Source: Mycobacterium colombiense (GTDB lineage: Bacteria > Actinomycetota > Actinomycetes > Mycobacteriales > Mycobacteriaceae). From it: a DNA stretch of 64,000 bases. The stretch lies in the NCBI RefSeq assembly GCF_001672755.1, contig NZ_LZKI01000119.1:1-64000 (forward strand), written 5' to 3'. Below are positions 16,459 to 26,323 of the stretch, piece after piece (position 1 is the stretch's first letter; every line of letters starts with the position of its first letter). A program made the translations under genes and the position numbers. The notes below the pieces were generated by a model. It made no database searches, had not been told where the DNA came from, and was given only the letters and a program-made list of their open reading frames with translations.

Positions 16459-17691
16459 GTGTCAGCACAGCGGGCAAGTTCGACGGTGGAGGGTGCTCAC
16501 CGTTCGATCCACCCAAATATCCCAGGTGTCCCCTGGTACGCAGCCCTGCTCATCGCCGTCACAGCGACTGCCATCGGCTACGGAATCGACGCTGGTCACA
16601 AGGAACTGACCCACGTCTTCGCCGGCTTCTATATAGCCGGCTGCGTGGCGGCGGTCCTGGCGGTGCGCCAGGACGGCATCTTCACCACGATCATCCAGCC
16701 GCCGCTGATCCTGTTCGGCGCGGTCCCCGGCGCCTATTGGCTGTTCCACGACGCCAAGGTCGGCCGACTCAAGGACCTGCTGATCAACTGCGGCTACCCG
16801 CTGATCGAGCGGTTCCCGCTGATGCTGGGCACCGCCGGCGCCGTGCTGGCGATCGGGCTGGCCCGCTGGTACTTCGGAAACGCCTACAAGACAAGCGTTG
16901 CGGCGAACGCCTCCGAGGACGCTGCCGAGGCCCCGAGCGTCGACGTCAAGTCCTTCTTCAACGGCATCGTCGCCAAAGCGCAGTCGGTGCTGCAGTCCGG
17001 TGCCGACGAGGACGAGGCGGACGACACCACCGATTCGCGTCGCGCACGCAGGTCGGGCTCGTCGTCGAGGACGCGACGCACGACCCGGACCACCCGCTCC
17101 TCCACCCGGTCGGCGCGCGCCCGCTCCCGGCATTCACGCGAGCCGCTGGGCGATGGGTCCGAACCGGTCGAGCGGCCTGAGCGGCCCGAACGCCCGAGGC
17201 GCACCAGTACGCGCCGCAGCGCAGCGTCGGCTCGCGACTATGACGCCGCCGACCCGGCCCGGCGGGCACGCCGTCGGCCGCGGCCGGACGCCGATGCCGA
17301 TCCGCGTGGCCAATCGCCCCGGGAAGCCCGTCGCGAACCGCGCACCCGCCGCAGTCCCTACGAGCGGCCCACCCCGCGGAGCAGCCGTTTCGACGGCCTC
17401 GAGTCCTACGGCGACCGGTATGACCCGCCGAGCGGCCCCACTTCCGCGAGCCGGTATGAAAGCCGCTACGAGAGCCGCGAGCCGTACGAACCTTCCTATG
17501 AACCGAGGAGGCGGCGGCCCCCGTCGAACGGTTCCAGCGGGACGCATCACCCCATCTCGCAGGTGCGCTACCGCGGCGCCGGTTCGCAAGACCCGCCGCG
17601 CGAGCCGCACACCGAGCGCCGCAGCCGCTCGCGGACACCGGGACACTCGCACGGACGGTCGCCGGCGGAATCCTGGGAGTACGACGTCTAG
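16459..17691 (+). CDS. Membrane protein with long Arg/Ser-rich disordered tail (DUF6542-like)
   Basis: A 410-aa protein. Residues about 25-140 form four hydrophobic helices, beginning [15 protein letters not shown], a pattern I associate with the DUF6542 mycobacterial family. From about residue 185 onwards the chain is low-complexity and strongly basic: many S-R, R-R and R-T-R stretches, Y-E-S-R repeats and no predicted fold. It could bind nucleic acid or the cell-division machinery; that is speculation. The stop overlaps the ispH stop region in convergent orientation. Confidence 0.75.
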   Translation: MSAQRASSTVEGAHRSIHPNIPGVPWYAALLIAVTATAIGYGIDAGHKELTHVFAGFYIAGCVAAVLAVRQDGIFTTIIQPPLILFGAVPGAYWLFHDAKVGRLKDLLINCGYPLIERFPLMLGTAGAVLAIGLARWYFGNAYKTSVAANASEDAAEAPSVDVKSFFNGIVAKAQSVLQSGADEDEADDTTDSRRARRSGSSSRTRRTTRTTRSSTRSARARSRHSREPLGDGSEPVERPERPERPRRTSTRRSAASARDYDAADPARRARRRPRPDADADPRGQSPREARREPRTRRSPYERPTPRSSRFDGLESYGDRYDPPSGPTSASRYESRYESREPYEPSYEPRRRRPPSNGSSGTHHPISQVRYRGAGSQDPPREPHTERRSRSRTPGHSHGRSPAESWEYDV

Positions 17692-18698
17692 CGGTCTGAC
17701 CGGATCTCGCGCGGCAACGCGAACACCAGGGTCTCCTGCGCGGTCGTGACCGGCTGAACCACGTCGTAGCCGCACTCGGCCAGCCGTGCCAGGACGCCTT
17801 CGACCAGGACCTCGGGAACCGACGCCCCCGAGGTGACGCCCACCGTGGTGACGCCCTCCAGCCACGCCGGGTCGATGTCGTCGGCCCAGTCGACCAGGTA
17901 CGCGGCGGCGGCCCCGCCGCCCAGCGCCACCTCGACCAGCCGCACCGAATTCGACGAATTGCGGGATCCGACGACGATCACCAGCTCGCACTCCGGGGCC
18001 ATCGCCTTGACCGCGACCTGCCGGTTCTGGGTCGCGTAGCAGATGTCGTCGCTGGGCGGATCCTGCAGCTTCGGGAACCGCAGCCGCAACCGCTCAACGA
18101 TCTCCATGGTCTCGTCGACCGACAGCGTCGTCTGCGAGAGCCACACCACCTTGTTCTCGTCGCGCACCGTCACGTTGTCCACGGCGGCGACCCCGTCGAC
18201 CAACTGCACGTGGTCGGGCGCCTCCCCGGCGGTCCCGACGACCTCCTCGTGGCCCTCGTGGCCGATGAGCAGGATGTCGTAGTCGTTGCGGGCGAATCGC
18301 CTGGCCTCGTTGTGCACCTTGGTCACCAGGGGGCAGGTGGCGTCGATGGTGTGCAGGTTCCGGTCGGCGGCCGCGGCGTGCACCGTGGGTGCGACGCCGT
18401 GGGCGGAGAACACCACGATCGCACCTTCGGGCACCTCGTCGGTCTCCTCGACGAACACCGCACCGGCCTTTTCCAGGGTGGTGACGACGTGCCGGTTGTG
18501 CACGATCTCGTGACGCACGTAGACCGGTGGGCCGTGCTTTTCCAGCGCGCGTTCCACGGTCTCCACGGCCCTGTCCACGCCCGCGCAGTACCCGCGCGGT
18601 TCGGCCAGGAGCACTCGCTTACGGGTTGGGTCGCTGGCTACCGATCGCGCTGGTCCTCCCACACGGCCGGGAATCCCCATGTCGATAGTCGGCGGCAT
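17688..18698 (-). CDS. ispH: 4-hydroxy-3-methylbut-2-enyl diphosphate reductase
   Basis: A 336-aa protein with the three conserved Fe-S cysteines in G-Y-C-A-G-V (near 40), [11 protein letters not shown] (near 125) and D-I-C-Y-A-T-Q-N-R (near 225), plus the substrate-binding F-S-A-H-G-V. It reduces HMBPP to IPP and DMAPP, the last step of the MEP isoprenoid pathway. Start ATG 18698 gives M-P-P-T-I-D-M-G, matching the M. tuberculosis LytB2 N-terminus from memory, and has a leaderless-type -10 element 7 nt upstream. Confidence 0.93.
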   Translation of the reverse strand: MPPTIDMGIPGRVGGPARSVASDPTRKRVLLAEPRGYCAGVDRAVETVERALEKHGPPVYVRHEIVHNRHVVTTLEKAGAVFVEETDEVPEGAIVVFSAHGVAPTVHAAAADRNLHTIDATCPLVTKVHNEARRFARNDYDILLIGHEGHEEVVGTAGEAPDHVQLVDGVAAVDNVTVRDENKVVWLSQTTLSVDETMEIVERLRLRFPKLQDPPSDDICYATQNRQVAVKAMAPECELVIVVGSRNSSNSVRLVEVALGGGAAAAYLVDWADDIDPAWLEGVTTVGVTSGASVPEVLVEGVLARLAECGYDVVQPVTTAQETLVFALPREIRSDR

Positions 18699-18705
18699 GT
18701 CGTCC

Positions 18706-18711
18706 AGGGTA
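18706..18711 (-). promoter_or_regulatory. ispH: Predicted -10 element of ispH (leaderless)
   Basis: On the minus strand TACCCT ends 7 nt before ATG 18698. The fit to TAnnnT and the spacing suggest the transcript starts on the ATG. Confidence 0.45.
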
Positions 18712-18787
18712 CTTACCGCCGACACGGGCTTGCCAGCTCGCGCCGGTGGGCTTGGAGTTAGCCGCCGCTTAGGGCAATCTTGGACCC

Positions 18788-19387
18788 ATGGGCACTGCAC
18801 CGTATGGCGTTCGGCTGCTGGTCGGCGCGGCAACAGTCGCTGTCGAGGAAACCATCAGGCTGCCGAAAACCATCCTGATGTACCCGATGACGCTGGCCAG
18901 CCAGGCTGCGCACATCGTGATGCGCTTTCAGCAGAACCTCGCCGAGCTGGCGATCAAGGGCGACAGCACCCTGGAATCGATCTTCCCGCCCCGGGATGAG
19001 AAGCCGGAATGGGCCACCTTCGACGAGGACCTGAACGACGCGATCGACGGCGGCTTCAGCCCGGTGCAGGACGGAGGTGAGGGCGAGCGCCGGGCCGAGG
19101 GCCGGTTCGCGCTGTACTCGGTGGCCGACGCGCACGAAGACGCCAGCGCCCTGACCAAGCCCGCCCGGCAATCCAAGAAGCCGGCCGCCGACGCCTCGGT
19201 TCCGCAGCCGGCGGTGGTCACCGAGCTGGACTACTCGGCGCTGACGCTGGCGCAGCTGCGGGCCCGCCTGCAATCGCTGAGCGTGGACGAACTCGAAGCC
19301 CTGCTCGCCTACGAGCAGGCCACCAAGGGCCGCGCACCGTTCCAGACGCTGCTCGCCAACAGGATCACCCGCGCGAACGCGAAGTGA
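18788..19387 (+). CDS. Lipid-droplet-associated-type protein (Rv1109c-like)
   Basis: A 199-aa protein. The first 45 residues are amphipathic and hydrophobic ([14 protein letters not shown], then [11 protein letters not shown]), suited to surface attachment on lipid droplets, a role I recall being assigned to this family. The middle is acidic and disordered. The C-terminus [20 protein letters not shown] is a short helical module like those in other membrane-adaptor proteins. The stop overlaps the xseA GTG start (GTGA), so the genes are coupled. Confidence 0.7.
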   Translation: MGTAPYGVRLLVGAATVAVEETIRLPKTILMYPMTLASQAAHIVMRFQQNLAELAIKGDSTLESIFPPRDEKPEWATFDEDLNDAIDGGFSPVQDGGEGERRAEGRFALYSVADAHEDASALTKPARQSKKPAADASVPQPAVVTELDYSALTLAQLRARLQSLSVDELEALLAYEQATKGRAPFQTLLANRITRANAK

Positions 19388-20640
19388 CACCGGCCGTTAC
19401 CTCCGAACCGAATTCCGCCGAGAACCCGTTTCCGGTGCGCGCGGTGGCCATCCGGGTCGCCGGCTGGATCGACAAGCTGGGCACCGTCTGGGTCGAGGGC
19501 CAGCTCGCCCAGATCTCGATGCGACAGGACTCCAAAACCGTGTTCATGGTGCTGCGTGACCCGGCCGCCGACATGTCCCTGAGTGTGACGTGCCCGCGCG
19601 ACCTGGTGCTGAACGCGCCGGTGAAGCTGGCCGAAGGCACGCAGGTGGTGGTGCGCGGTAAGCCGTCCTTCTACACCGGCAGGGGCACATTCTCGTTGCG
19701 GCTCACCGAGATTCGCGCCGTCGGAGTGGGCGAGCTGCTGGCCCGCATCGAGCGGCTGCGCCGGCTGCTGGACGCCGAAGGGCTGTTCGATTCTCGGCTC
19801 AAACGACCAATCCCCTTCTTGCCCAACATGATCGGCTTGATTACCGGCCGGGCCAGCGCCGCCGAACGCGACGTGACAACCGTGGCGGCCGCACGCTGGC
19901 CCGGGGTGCGCTTCGCGGTGCGCAACACCGCGGTGCAGGGGCCCAACGCGGTCGCCCAGATCGTCGAGGCGCTGGGCGAACTCGACCGCGACGCCGAGGT
20001 CGACGTCATCGTGATCGCCCGCGGCGGCGGCAGCGTGGAGGACCTGCTGCCGTTCTCCGATGAGACGCTGTGCCGCGCCATCGCGGCCTGCCGCACCCCC
20101 GTGATCAGTGCGGTCGGCCACGAGCCCGACAATCCGCTCTGCGACCTGGTCGCCGATCTACGTGCGGCCACTCCCACCGACGCGGCCAAGAAGGTGGTGC
20201 CCGACACCGCCGCCGAGCAGCGCCTGATCGAGGACCTGCGCCGGCGCAGCGCACAGGCGCTGCGCAACTGGGTGTCCCGCGAGCAACGGGCGCTGGCCCA
20301 GATACGCAGCCGTCCGGTGCTGGCCGAGCCGTTGGCGGCGCTGACCGCGCGCGCCGAGGAGGTGCATCGCGCCCGATCGGCGATTCGCCGCGACATCACC
20401 CGAATGGCCGCCACCGAGAGCGAGCGTGTCGGCCACCTGAGCGCGCGGCTGGCGACGCTGGGGCCGGCCGCGACGCTGGCCCGCGGTTACGCCATCGTGC
20501 AAACCACCGTGCAAACCACCGGGCCGACGAACCGGGTGCTCCGCTCGGTCGATGACGCGCCGGCGGGCACGCGGCTGCGGGTGCGGGTGGCCGACGGCGC
20601 CGTCGCCGCGGTGAGCGAAGGACCGACCGATGGCGCGTAA
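19384..20640 (+). CDS. xseA: Exodeoxyribonuclease VII large subunit
   Basis: A 418-aa protein with an N-terminal OB-fold ([10 protein letters not shown] near residue 38) and the catalytic core containing G-L-I-T-G-R-x-S-A-A-x-x-[15 protein letters not shown] and [10 protein letters not shown]. A helical C-terminal domain follows. ExoVII degrades single-stranded DNA processively in both directions when assembled with XseB. The gene is coupled upstream by GTGA and overlaps xseB by 11 bp. Confidence 0.93.
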   Translation: MTPAVTSEPNSAENPFPVRAVAIRVAGWIDKLGTVWVEGQLAQISMRQDSKTVFMVLRDPAADMSLSVTCPRDLVLNAPVKLAEGTQVVVRGKPSFYTGRGTFSLRLTEIRAVGVGELLARIERLRRLLDAEGLFDSRLKRPIPFLPNMIGLITGRASAAERDVTTVAAARWPGVRFAVRNTAVQGPNAVAQIVEALGELDRDAEVDVIVIARGGGSVEDLLPFSDETLCRAIAACRTPVISAVGHEPDNPLCDLVADLRAATPTDAAKKVVPDTAAEQRLIEDLRRRSAQALRNWVSREQRALAQIRSRPVLAEPLAALTARAEEVHRARSAIRRDITRMAATESERVGHLSARLATLGPAATLARGYAIVQTTVQTTGPTNRVLRSVDDAPAGTRLRVRVADGAVAAVSEGPTDGA

Positions 20641-20899
20641 AAACGACGGCGGAGACAACGCCGCGACCCCGGAACAGGGCGAATCCATTACACCTATTAG
20701 TCACCTGGCCTACGAAGCGTGCCGGGACGAATTGATCGAAGTCGTCCGCGTGCTGGAGCAGGGCGGTTTGGACCTGGATGAGTCGCTGAAATTGTGGGAA
20801 AGAGGCGAACAACTGGCTAAACACTGTGAAGCACACTTAGCTGGCGCCCGAAAGAGAATCGAAGATGCGCTCGCGGCAGGCGAGGCCGAGGATGCCTGA
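20630..20899 (+). CDS. xseB: Exodeoxyribonuclease VII small subunit
   Basis: An 89-aa protein with the XseB pattern: [13 protein letters not shown], then [22 protein letters not shown]. It forms helical assemblies around the large subunit. Its ATG lies inside the xseA reading frame end, ensuring coupled synthesis. The N-terminal 22 residues are polar and variable. Confidence 0.92.
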   Translation: MARKNDGGDNAATPEQGESITPISHLAYEACRDELIEVVRVLEQGGLDLDESLKLWERGEQLAKHCEAHLAGARKRIEDALAAGEAEDA

Positions 20900-20943
20900 A
20901 TTCGGGGATATTGGAGGGCTTTGTTGAAGACTTTTTTTCAAAC

Positions 20944-20957
20944 TGGAACACGTTTCA
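20944..20957 (+). promoter_or_regulatory. KstR-like operator upstream of the 3-beta-HSD gene
   Basis: TGGAACACGTTTCA fits the palindromic pattern TnnAACnnGTTnnA reported for KstR, the TetR-family repressor of mycobacterial sterol catabolism. It ends 3 nt before ATG 20961. The match covers every fixed position of the pattern. A role in cholesterol-dependent control is inference. Confidence 0.55.
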
Positions 20958-20960
20958 GTT

Positions 20961-22061
20961 ATGCTCTCGTCCATGGGTGATGCATCACTGACGGCCGAAC
21001 TCGGCCGCGTCCTGGTCACCGGGGGGTCCGGATTCGTCGGCGCCAACCTGGTGACCACCTTGCTCGACCGCGGGCATCAGGTCCGCTCCTTCGACCGTGC
21101 GCCCTCACCGCTGCCGCCCCACCCGCGGCTGGAGGTGCTGCAGGGCGATATCACCGACACGGCCGTGTGCGCGCAGGCGGTCGACGGCATCGACACCGTC
21201 ATCCACACCGCGGCGATCATCGACCTGATGGGCGGCGCGTCGGTCACCGACGAGTACCGGCAGCGCAGCTTCGGGGTCAACGTCGGGGGCACCGAGAACC
21301 TGGTCCGCGCCGGACAGGCCGCCGGGGTGCAGCGCTTCGTCTACACCTCGTCCAACAGTGTCGTCATGGGTGGCCAGAACATCGCCGGCGGCGACGAGAC
21401 GCTGCCCTACACCAACCGGTTCAACGACCTGTACACCGAGACCAAGGTGATCGCCGAGCGATTCGTCCTGGGCCAGAACGGGGTTGACGGCCTGTTGACG
21501 TGCGCGATCCGGCCCAGCGGGATCTGGGGCCGCGGCGATCAGACGATGTTCCGCAAGCTGTTCGAAAGCGTGATCGCCGGCCACGTCAAGGTGCTGATCG
21601 GGCGCAAATCGGCCCGACTGGATAATTCCTACGTGCACAACCTGATTCACGGTTTCATCTTGGCGGCCGAGCACCTGACGCCGGGCGGCACCGCGCCCGG
21701 CCAGGCGTACTTCATCAACGACGCCGAGCCGATCAACATGTTCGAGTTCGCCAGGCCGGTCGTCGAGGCCTGCGGGGAGAAGTGGCCGCGGGTCCGGGTG
21801 AACGGCCCCATCGTGCGCGCGGCGATGACGGGTTGGCAGCGGCTGCACTTCCGGTTCGGGATACCGGCACCGCTGCTCGAGCCGCTCGCCGTCGAGCGGC
21901 TGTATCTGGACAACTTTTTCTCGATCGCCAAGGCGACGCGCGATCTCGGGTATCAGCCCCTGTTCAACACCGAGCAGGCGCTGTCGGAATGTCTGTCGTA
22001 CTACGTCGAGATGTTTGACCAGATGAAACGACAAGTCCTGGCGGGCAAGGCATCCGCCTAG
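20961..22061 (+). CDS. 3-beta-hydroxysteroid dehydrogenase / isomerase (cholesterol dehydrogenase)
   Basis: A 366-aa short-chain dehydrogenase. The NAD-binding V-T-G-G-S-G-F-V-G-A-N-L starts near residue 19 and the catalytic Y-T-E-T-K motif is near 155. It is very similar in sequence to M. tuberculosis Rv1106c as I recall it, which oxidises cholesterol and related 3-beta-hydroxysteroids to 3-keto-4-ene products, the entry step to sterol breakdown. The start M-L-S-S-M-G-D-A-S parallels that protein's N-terminus. The KstR-like box directly upstream agrees with this role. Confidence 0.88.
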   Translation: MLSSMGDASLTAELGRVLVTGGSGFVGANLVTTLLDRGHQVRSFDRAPSPLPPHPRLEVLQGDITDTAVCAQAVDGIDTVIHTAAIIDLMGGASVTDEYRQRSFGVNVGGTENLVRAGQAAGVQRFVYTSSNSVVMGGQNIAGGDETLPYTNRFNDLYTETKVIAERFVLGQNGVDGLLTCAIRPSGIWGRGDQTMFRKLFESVIAGHVKVLIGRKSARLDNSYVHNLIHGFILAAEHLTPGGTAPGQAYFINDAEPINMFEFARPVVEACGEKWPRVRVNGPIVRAAMTGWQRLHFRFGIPAPLLEPLAVERLYLDNFFSIAKATRDLGYQPLFNTEQALSECLSYYVEMFDQMKRQVLAGKASA

Positions 22062-23602
22062 CGGAAGCTCACCATCTCGCTACCCCAGGCCGCGCGTATG
22101 CCGGCATCGACGTCGTGTGCGAGGGCGTCGCTGCGACCGATGATCAGGCAGGACCGGTCGTCTTCTGCATACGGCGTCCACTCCGGCTCACCGGCGGGAC
22201 CCGCGGGCGTGCCGTGCGCGGCGAAGTTGACCCAGCGGGCGCGCACCCTCTTGGATACCGCCTTGGCGGTCTTGCTGCCGCCGAGCTTCAGGGTGGGATC
22301 CTTGGGCGCACCGAGAGTGCCCCAGACGTAGGGCAATTCGGTGGCATGCGCGGCCTTGACCATCAGCATCCTCAGCAACGGGGTGGCGTAGTCGAAGCGG
22401 TACAGATAGACCGGCGCCACCCGGCTGTGGCCCTCGGCAAGCCACACCGACGGCATCCGGAAGCCGACGTCGGTCGCAATGCTCAAACTCCTTGCCTTGC
22501 GCCGCATTCGCGAATACGCCGAGCCGATCACCTCTTCGGTGGGCAACTGCAGGTCCGGTTGTTCGGCGGCGATCTGGTTGAACATCGACGTGATCGCGCT
22601 CGGTGTGATCGGCATCAGTGGCGAGCGCATCAAGCGAAACAGCGCCGCCTCATGCTTGTTGGTGCCGATGATCAGCGGGACCGGATGTGAGCGGCCCTCC
22701 TGCGTCAGCTTGACCGGGTAGTCGGTCAGCACGTCGCCGTCGACGATCGGGACGAACGCCAGCCTTCCCGGGTTACGCACCGGCACCTCGTCGAACACCT
22801 GTTGCGACGCGGCCAGGATCGTCGCCATGGGCAGCTCGACCAGCCGTTGCGATTCCGACGGGGTGATTCCCAGCCGGTCGAGGAAGGCCTGGGCCACGAG
22901 CGCGGCCCGCTCGCGATCGTAAACCGAAGTGGCCGGCGAACTTTGCGCAATCGCCGCGCCGAACAGACCCTCGGCCGCCGGGCTGGCCAGCAGGGTGGTG
23001 ACGATCCCGGCCCCGGCGGACTCGCCGAACAGCGTGACCCGCCGGGGATCGCCGCCGAAGGCAGCGATGTTGTCGCGCACCCACTCCAGCGCCGCCAGCA
23101 CGTCGCGCAAGCCGACGTTCGAGTCGAAGTTCCGGCCCGCGTGATTGAACGACGACAGGTCGAGAAAGCCGAGCACCCCGAGCCGATAGTTGACGGTCAC
23201 CACGACGACGTCGCCGTGGCTGACCAGCCTGCGGCCGTCGTACAGCGTCTGGCTGCTCGACCCCAGGACGTAGGCGCCGCCGTGCAGCCAGACCATCACC
23301 GGCTTGGCGTCGCCGGGCCGGGTGTCAGCAGACGCCCAGACGTTGAGCCGCAAGCAGTCTTCGCCCTGTGGTGCGCCCAGATCCAATGGCATGTTGGGAA
23401 ATACGGGCTGCGGGCACGCCGGTCCGAATGCGGTGGCGTCGGCGACCGCGGTGCTGCGCGCGGGCGGCTGGGGCGCCCGGAAACGCAGCTCGCCGATGGG
23501 GGCCGCCGCGTACCGAATGCCCTTCCACGCCTTGACGTTGTCCTCTGCGATGCCCCGGACCGGGCCGTAGCTGGTTTCGACCACCAGGTCGTCGATTGCC
23601 AT
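22058..23602 (-). CDS. Type-B carboxylesterase (para-nitrobenzyl esterase-like), intact
   Basis: A 514-aa protein with the type-B carboxylesterase signature: E-D-C-L-R-L-N-V near 88, oxyanion W-L-H-G-G-A near 112, nucleophile Ser195 in G-E-S-A-G, an acidic residue in N-K-H-E-A-A and the late H-A-T-E-L-P-Y-V-W-G supplying His. As I recall, M. tuberculosis has this gene in two pieces (Rv1104/Rv1105); here one uninterrupted frame is seen. It converges on the 3-beta-HSD gene. The natural ester is unknown. Confidence 0.85.
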   Translation of the reverse strand: MAIDDLVVETSYGPVRGIAEDNVKAWKGIRYAAAPIGELRFRAPQPPARSTAVADATAFGPACPQPVFPNMPLDLGAPQGEDCLRLNVWASADTRPGDAKPVMVWLHGGAYVLGSSSQTLYDGRRLVSHGDVVVVTVNYRLGVLGFLDLSSFNHAGRNFDSNVGLRDVLAALEWVRDNIAAFGGDPRRVTLFGESAGAGIVTTLLASPAAEGLFGAAIAQSSPATSVYDRERAALVAQAFLDRLGITPSESQRLVELPMATILAASQQVFDEVPVRNPGRLAFVPIVDGDVLTDYPVKLTQEGRSHPVPLIIGTNKHEAALFRLMRSPLMPITPSAITSMFNQIAAEQPDLQLPTEEVIGSAYSRMRRKARSLSIATDVGFRMPSVWLAEGHSRVAPVYLYRFDYATPLLRMLMVKAAHATELPYVWGTLGAPKDPTLKLGGSKTAKAVSKRVRARWVNFAAHGTPAGPAGEPEWTPYAEDDRSCLIIGRSDALAHDVDAGIRAAWGSEMVSFR

Positions 23603-23627
23603 GCGCGTGCGAAATCTCCTGAGGAAC

Positions 23628-24425
23628 CTAGAACAGGCGTTGCGTGAGGAACTCGACCACACGCTTGCGGGCCTCGTAGGCGGGGTGGCCGTCGACCTCG
23701 CGGACCTCGTCGGTGAGCACCGAGTGCGCCATCTTGCCGAAGCCGTGCTGATTGTTTGGGCCCGAGTCGATGTCGATCACCTCGAAGGCGTCGCCGAGGC
23801 GCTGCTTGAGCGTCGCGAACCGCTCGCCGGGCGCCGTCTTGTCCTCGCTGAACCGCAGGCCCATGGCGCACAGACCGTCATTGGCGCACCGGTCGGCCAC
23901 CGTGGCCAGTTCGGATTCGCTCAGCCCGGGATCGCGGCGCCGCGCGGCGCCCAGCGGGAACGGGACCGACGGCTGCGACAGCACCGGCGCCAACACGCTG
24001 TCGTCGACCGCGGCGGCCAGCGCGAACCCGCCGGTGAAGCACTGGCCGATCACGCCGACGCCCTTGCCCGGCGTCGACGCGTTGAGGTCACGCGCCAGCG
24101 CACGCAGGAACAGCGACACCGGCCGCTGCTTGTTCAGTGCGAGCGCCGCGAATTCCCTTGCCACGCAAGCCCGCCCGATGGTGCCGACGATGTAACCCGC
24201 CGTCTTGGCCTTGCCCGGCTCGCCGAACAGCGAGGGCATCGCGACGGTGAAGCCGTTGTCCACCAGGTGATTACCCAGGGCAAGCACGCCGGGATGGATC
24301 CCGGGAATCTCGGGAATGAGCACCACCCCGGGGCCGCCGCCCTTGCGGTAGACGTCATGGGTGTAGCCGCCACCGCTGAACGATGCCGCCGACCATCCGG
24401 ACAGATCAGCCTCTGGTGCAGTCAC
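23628..24425 (-). CDS. Dienelactone hydrolase family protein
   Basis: A 265-aa alpha/beta hydrolase. The nucleophile elbow is G-Q-C-F-T-G-G with Cys129, typical of dienelactone hydrolases, and H-G-F-G near residue 225 carries the catalytic His. [14 protein letters not shown] near 35 is the family's oxyanion region. Start GTG 24425 precedes V-T-A-P-E-A-D; longer in-frame starts give a non-family N-terminus. It lies 25 bp from the carboxylesterase start and is probably cotranscribed. Substrate unknown. Confidence 0.82.
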   Translation of the reverse strand: MTAPEADLSGWSAASFSGGGYTHDVYRKGGGPGVVLIPEIPGIHPGVLALGNHLVDNGFTVAMPSLFGEPGKAKTAGYIVGTIGRACVAREFAALALNKQRPVSLFLRALARDLNASTPGKGVGVIGQCFTGGFALAAAVDDSVLAPVLSQPSVPFPLGAARRRDPGLSESELATVADRCANDGLCAMGLRFSEDKTAPGERFATLKQRLGDAFEVIDIDSGPNNQHGFGKMAHSVLTDEVREVDGHPAYEARKRVVEFLTQRLF

Positions 24426-24457
24426 GTCGACAGGGTCCCTTTGCTTGCGCGGGTGAG

Positions 24458-25156
24458 TCAGCGGCTCGGCAAAGGCGGTTGCGATTGCGTCGCCGACGCC
24501 AGCGTACGGAACTGATCGGTGTTTCCGGCGCCGGTTATCGCAATTTGGGTGACACCGCGTGGGCCGCTGAGCCGGGTCGTCCATACCGGCTCCGCGTCGG
24601 CCCCCTCCTGACCGGCGCCCTGATAGACCACCCAGCTGGTTCCGGCGACGTCGACCGCCCCGGTCGGGAAGGCCGACGGATGGATCGAGTTGACGAGCTT
24701 GTCCTCGTCGGCGTCGCTCTGGGTCAGGCTCAGATACATCCCGGTCGGACTGATGTAGCCGACGACCGAGATGGGCGCGTTCACCCGCTGGCCGCTCGCC
24801 GGGTCGGTGTGCCCGCCCTGGATGCCGCCGCGGTGGCCGGAGTTGGCCTGCCAGCCCGCGGGCAGCCGGGGTTCACGGATGGGAAAGCCGAGCGCGGAAG
24901 CGTCGGCACGCAGGGCCGCGCCGGCGTCATAGGACGGGACGGGGCCCTCGTGGTTGCCGAGCTGAAACGAGCACATGCCCAGCATCCCGGCCAGCACGAT
25001 GCACCCGATGACCAGCGGAATCAGGGACCAGAACATGTCCCGGCCGTCCTGCAACAGCCGAGGTTTCGCCGGCCTGGGCGCCGGTCCTGCTTGCGGAGAC
25101 GGCACAGCGGCTTCGCTCCCATCAAGCTGGGCATTCAGCGGCGGCTCCTCCGTCAT
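24458..25156 (-). CDS. DUF4245 membrane-anchored protein
   Basis: A 232-aa protein, the length I recall for H37Rv Rv1100. It has a cytoplasmic Pro-rich N-terminus of about 45 residues, one membrane helix ([17 protein letters not shown]) near 50-68 and an extracytoplasmic domain with repeated beta-type segments ending L-A-S-A-T. DUF4245 is an actinobacterial family of unknown role. It is divergently transcribed from glpX across 54 bp, with a dyad symmetry element between the promoters. Confidence 0.85.
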   Translation of the reverse strand: MTEEPPLNAQLDGSEAAVPSPQAGPAPRPAKPRLLQDGRDMFWSLIPLVIGCIVLAGMLGMCSFQLGNHEGPVPSYDAGAALRADASALGFPIREPRLPAGWQANSGHRGGIQGGHTDPASGQRVNAPISVVGYISPTGMYLSLTQSDADEDKLVNSIHPSAFPTGAVDVAGTSWVVYQGAGQEGADAEPVWTTRLSGPRGVTQIAITGAGNTDQFRTLASATQSQPPLPSR

Positions 25157-25162
25157 CCCCCA

Positions 25163-25168
25163 AGTATC
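25163..25168 (-). promoter_or_regulatory. Predicted -10 element of the DUF4245 gene (leaderless)
   Basis: On the minus strand GATACT ends 6 nt before ATG 25156. The hexamer agrees with the loosened nAnnnT form of the mycobacterial -10 motif. Confidence 0.35.
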
Positions 25169-25199
25169 CCAGTTCCAGCGGACCGATCCGCTTCTGGGA
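25167..25199. promoter_or_regulatory. Nested dyad between the DUF4245 and glpX promoters
   Basis: Outer arms TCCCAG (25167-25172) and CTGGGA (25194-25199) enclose inner arms AGCGGA (25177-25182) and TCCGCT (25187-25192) with a 4-bp centre. The symmetry spans exactly the interval between the two predicted -10 elements. It looks like an operator controlling both genes, protein unknown. Confidence 0.5.
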
Positions 25200-25203
25200 C
25201 AAT
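25198..25203 (+). promoter_or_regulatory. glpX: Predicted -10 element of glpX (leaderless)
   Basis: GACAAT ends 7 nt before ATG 25211, in the leaderless arrangement. It overlaps the right outer arm of the dyad by two bases. Confidence 0.35.
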
Positions 25204-25210
25204 CGCAGCC

Positions 25211-26290
25211 ATGACAGTTGAGGGCGACCGCTCGACCGCCACCACCGGCCGGGCCCCAGCGCAGGGGCGACCGCGCGGTGAGGCTCCTGACCGCAACCTG
25301 GCTTTGGAACTGGTACGCGTCACCGAGGCCGGTGCCATGGCCGCAGGTCGCTGGGTCGGCCGCGGCGACAAAGAGGGCGGCGACGGGGCGGCCGTCGACG
25401 CGATGCGTGAGCTGGTCAACACGGTGTCGATGCGCGGTGTGGTCGTCATCGGCGAGGGTGAGAAGGACCACGCGCCGATGCTCTACAACGGCGAGGAGGT
25501 CGGCAACGGCGACGGCGCGGAGTGCGACTTCGCCGTCGACCCGATCGACGGCACCACGCTGATGAGCAAGGGCATGCCCAACGCCATCTCCGTGCTGGCG
25601 GTGGCGGACCGCGGCGCGATGTTCGACCCGTCCGCGGTGTTCTACATGAACAAGATCGCCGTCGGGCCCGAGGCCGCGCACGTGCTCGACATCACCGCCC
25701 CGATCGCCGAGAACATCAAGGCCGTCGCCAAGGTCAAGGCGCTGTCGGTGCGCGACATGACGGTGTGCATTCTGGACCGGCCGCGCCACGCCAAGCTGAT
25801 CGAGGACGTGCGGGCCACCGGGGCCCGGATCCGGCTGATCACCGACGGCGACGTCGCCGGCGCCATCTCGGCGTGCCGCCCGCACTCGGGCACCGACATG
25901 CTGGCCGGGATCGGCGGCACGCCGGAGGGCATCATCGCCGCCGCCGCAATCCGCTGCATGGGTGGCGCCATCCAGGCGCAGCTGTCGCCCACCGACGACG
26001 AGGAACGTCAGAAGGCCATCGACGCCGGCTATGACCTGGACAAGGTACTGACCACCGAGGACCTGGTCTCCGGCGAGAACGTCTTCTTCTGCGCCACCGG
26101 GGTCACCAGCGGTGACCTGCTCAAGGGCGTGCAGTACTACCCCGGTGGCTGCACCACGCAGTCGATCGTGATGCGGTCGAAGTCGGGCACCGTCCGGATG
26201 ATCGAGGCCTACCACCGGCTTTCGAAGCTCAACGAGTACTCCGCCATCGATTTCACCGGCGACAGCTCTGCCGCCTATCCCCTGCCCTGA
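25211..26290 (+). CDS. glpX: Class II fructose-1,6-bisphosphatase
   Basis: A 359-aa GlpX-type phosphatase. Metal and substrate residues are seen in V-V-I-G-E-G-E-K-D near 80, D-P-I-D-G-T-T near 112 and [17 protein letters not shown] near 225. GlpX is the main mycobacterial FBPase of gluconeogenesis, needed when growing on fatty acids. It is followed 33 bp later by fum, which probably shares the transcript. Confidence 0.94.
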   Translation: MTVEGDRSTATTGRAPAQGRPRGEAPDRNLALELVRVTEAGAMAAGRWVGRGDKEGGDGAAVDAMRELVNTVSMRGVVVIGEGEKDHAPMLYNGEEVGNGDGAECDFAVDPIDGTTLMSKGMPNAISVLAVADRGAMFDPSAVFYMNKIAVGPEAAHVLDITAPIAENIKAVAKVKALSVRDMTVCILDRPRHAKLIEDVRATGARIRLITDGDVAGAISACRPHSGTDMLAGIGGTPEGIIAAAAIRCMGGAIQAQLSPTDDEERQKAIDAGYDLDKVLTTEDLVSGENVFFCATGVTSGDLLKGVQYYPGGCTTQSIVMRSKSGTVRMIEAYHRLSKLNEYSAIDFTGDSSAAYPLP

Positions 26291-26323
26291 CCAGACCGAT
26301 CCAAAGGACGAGGACGCCGCTTT

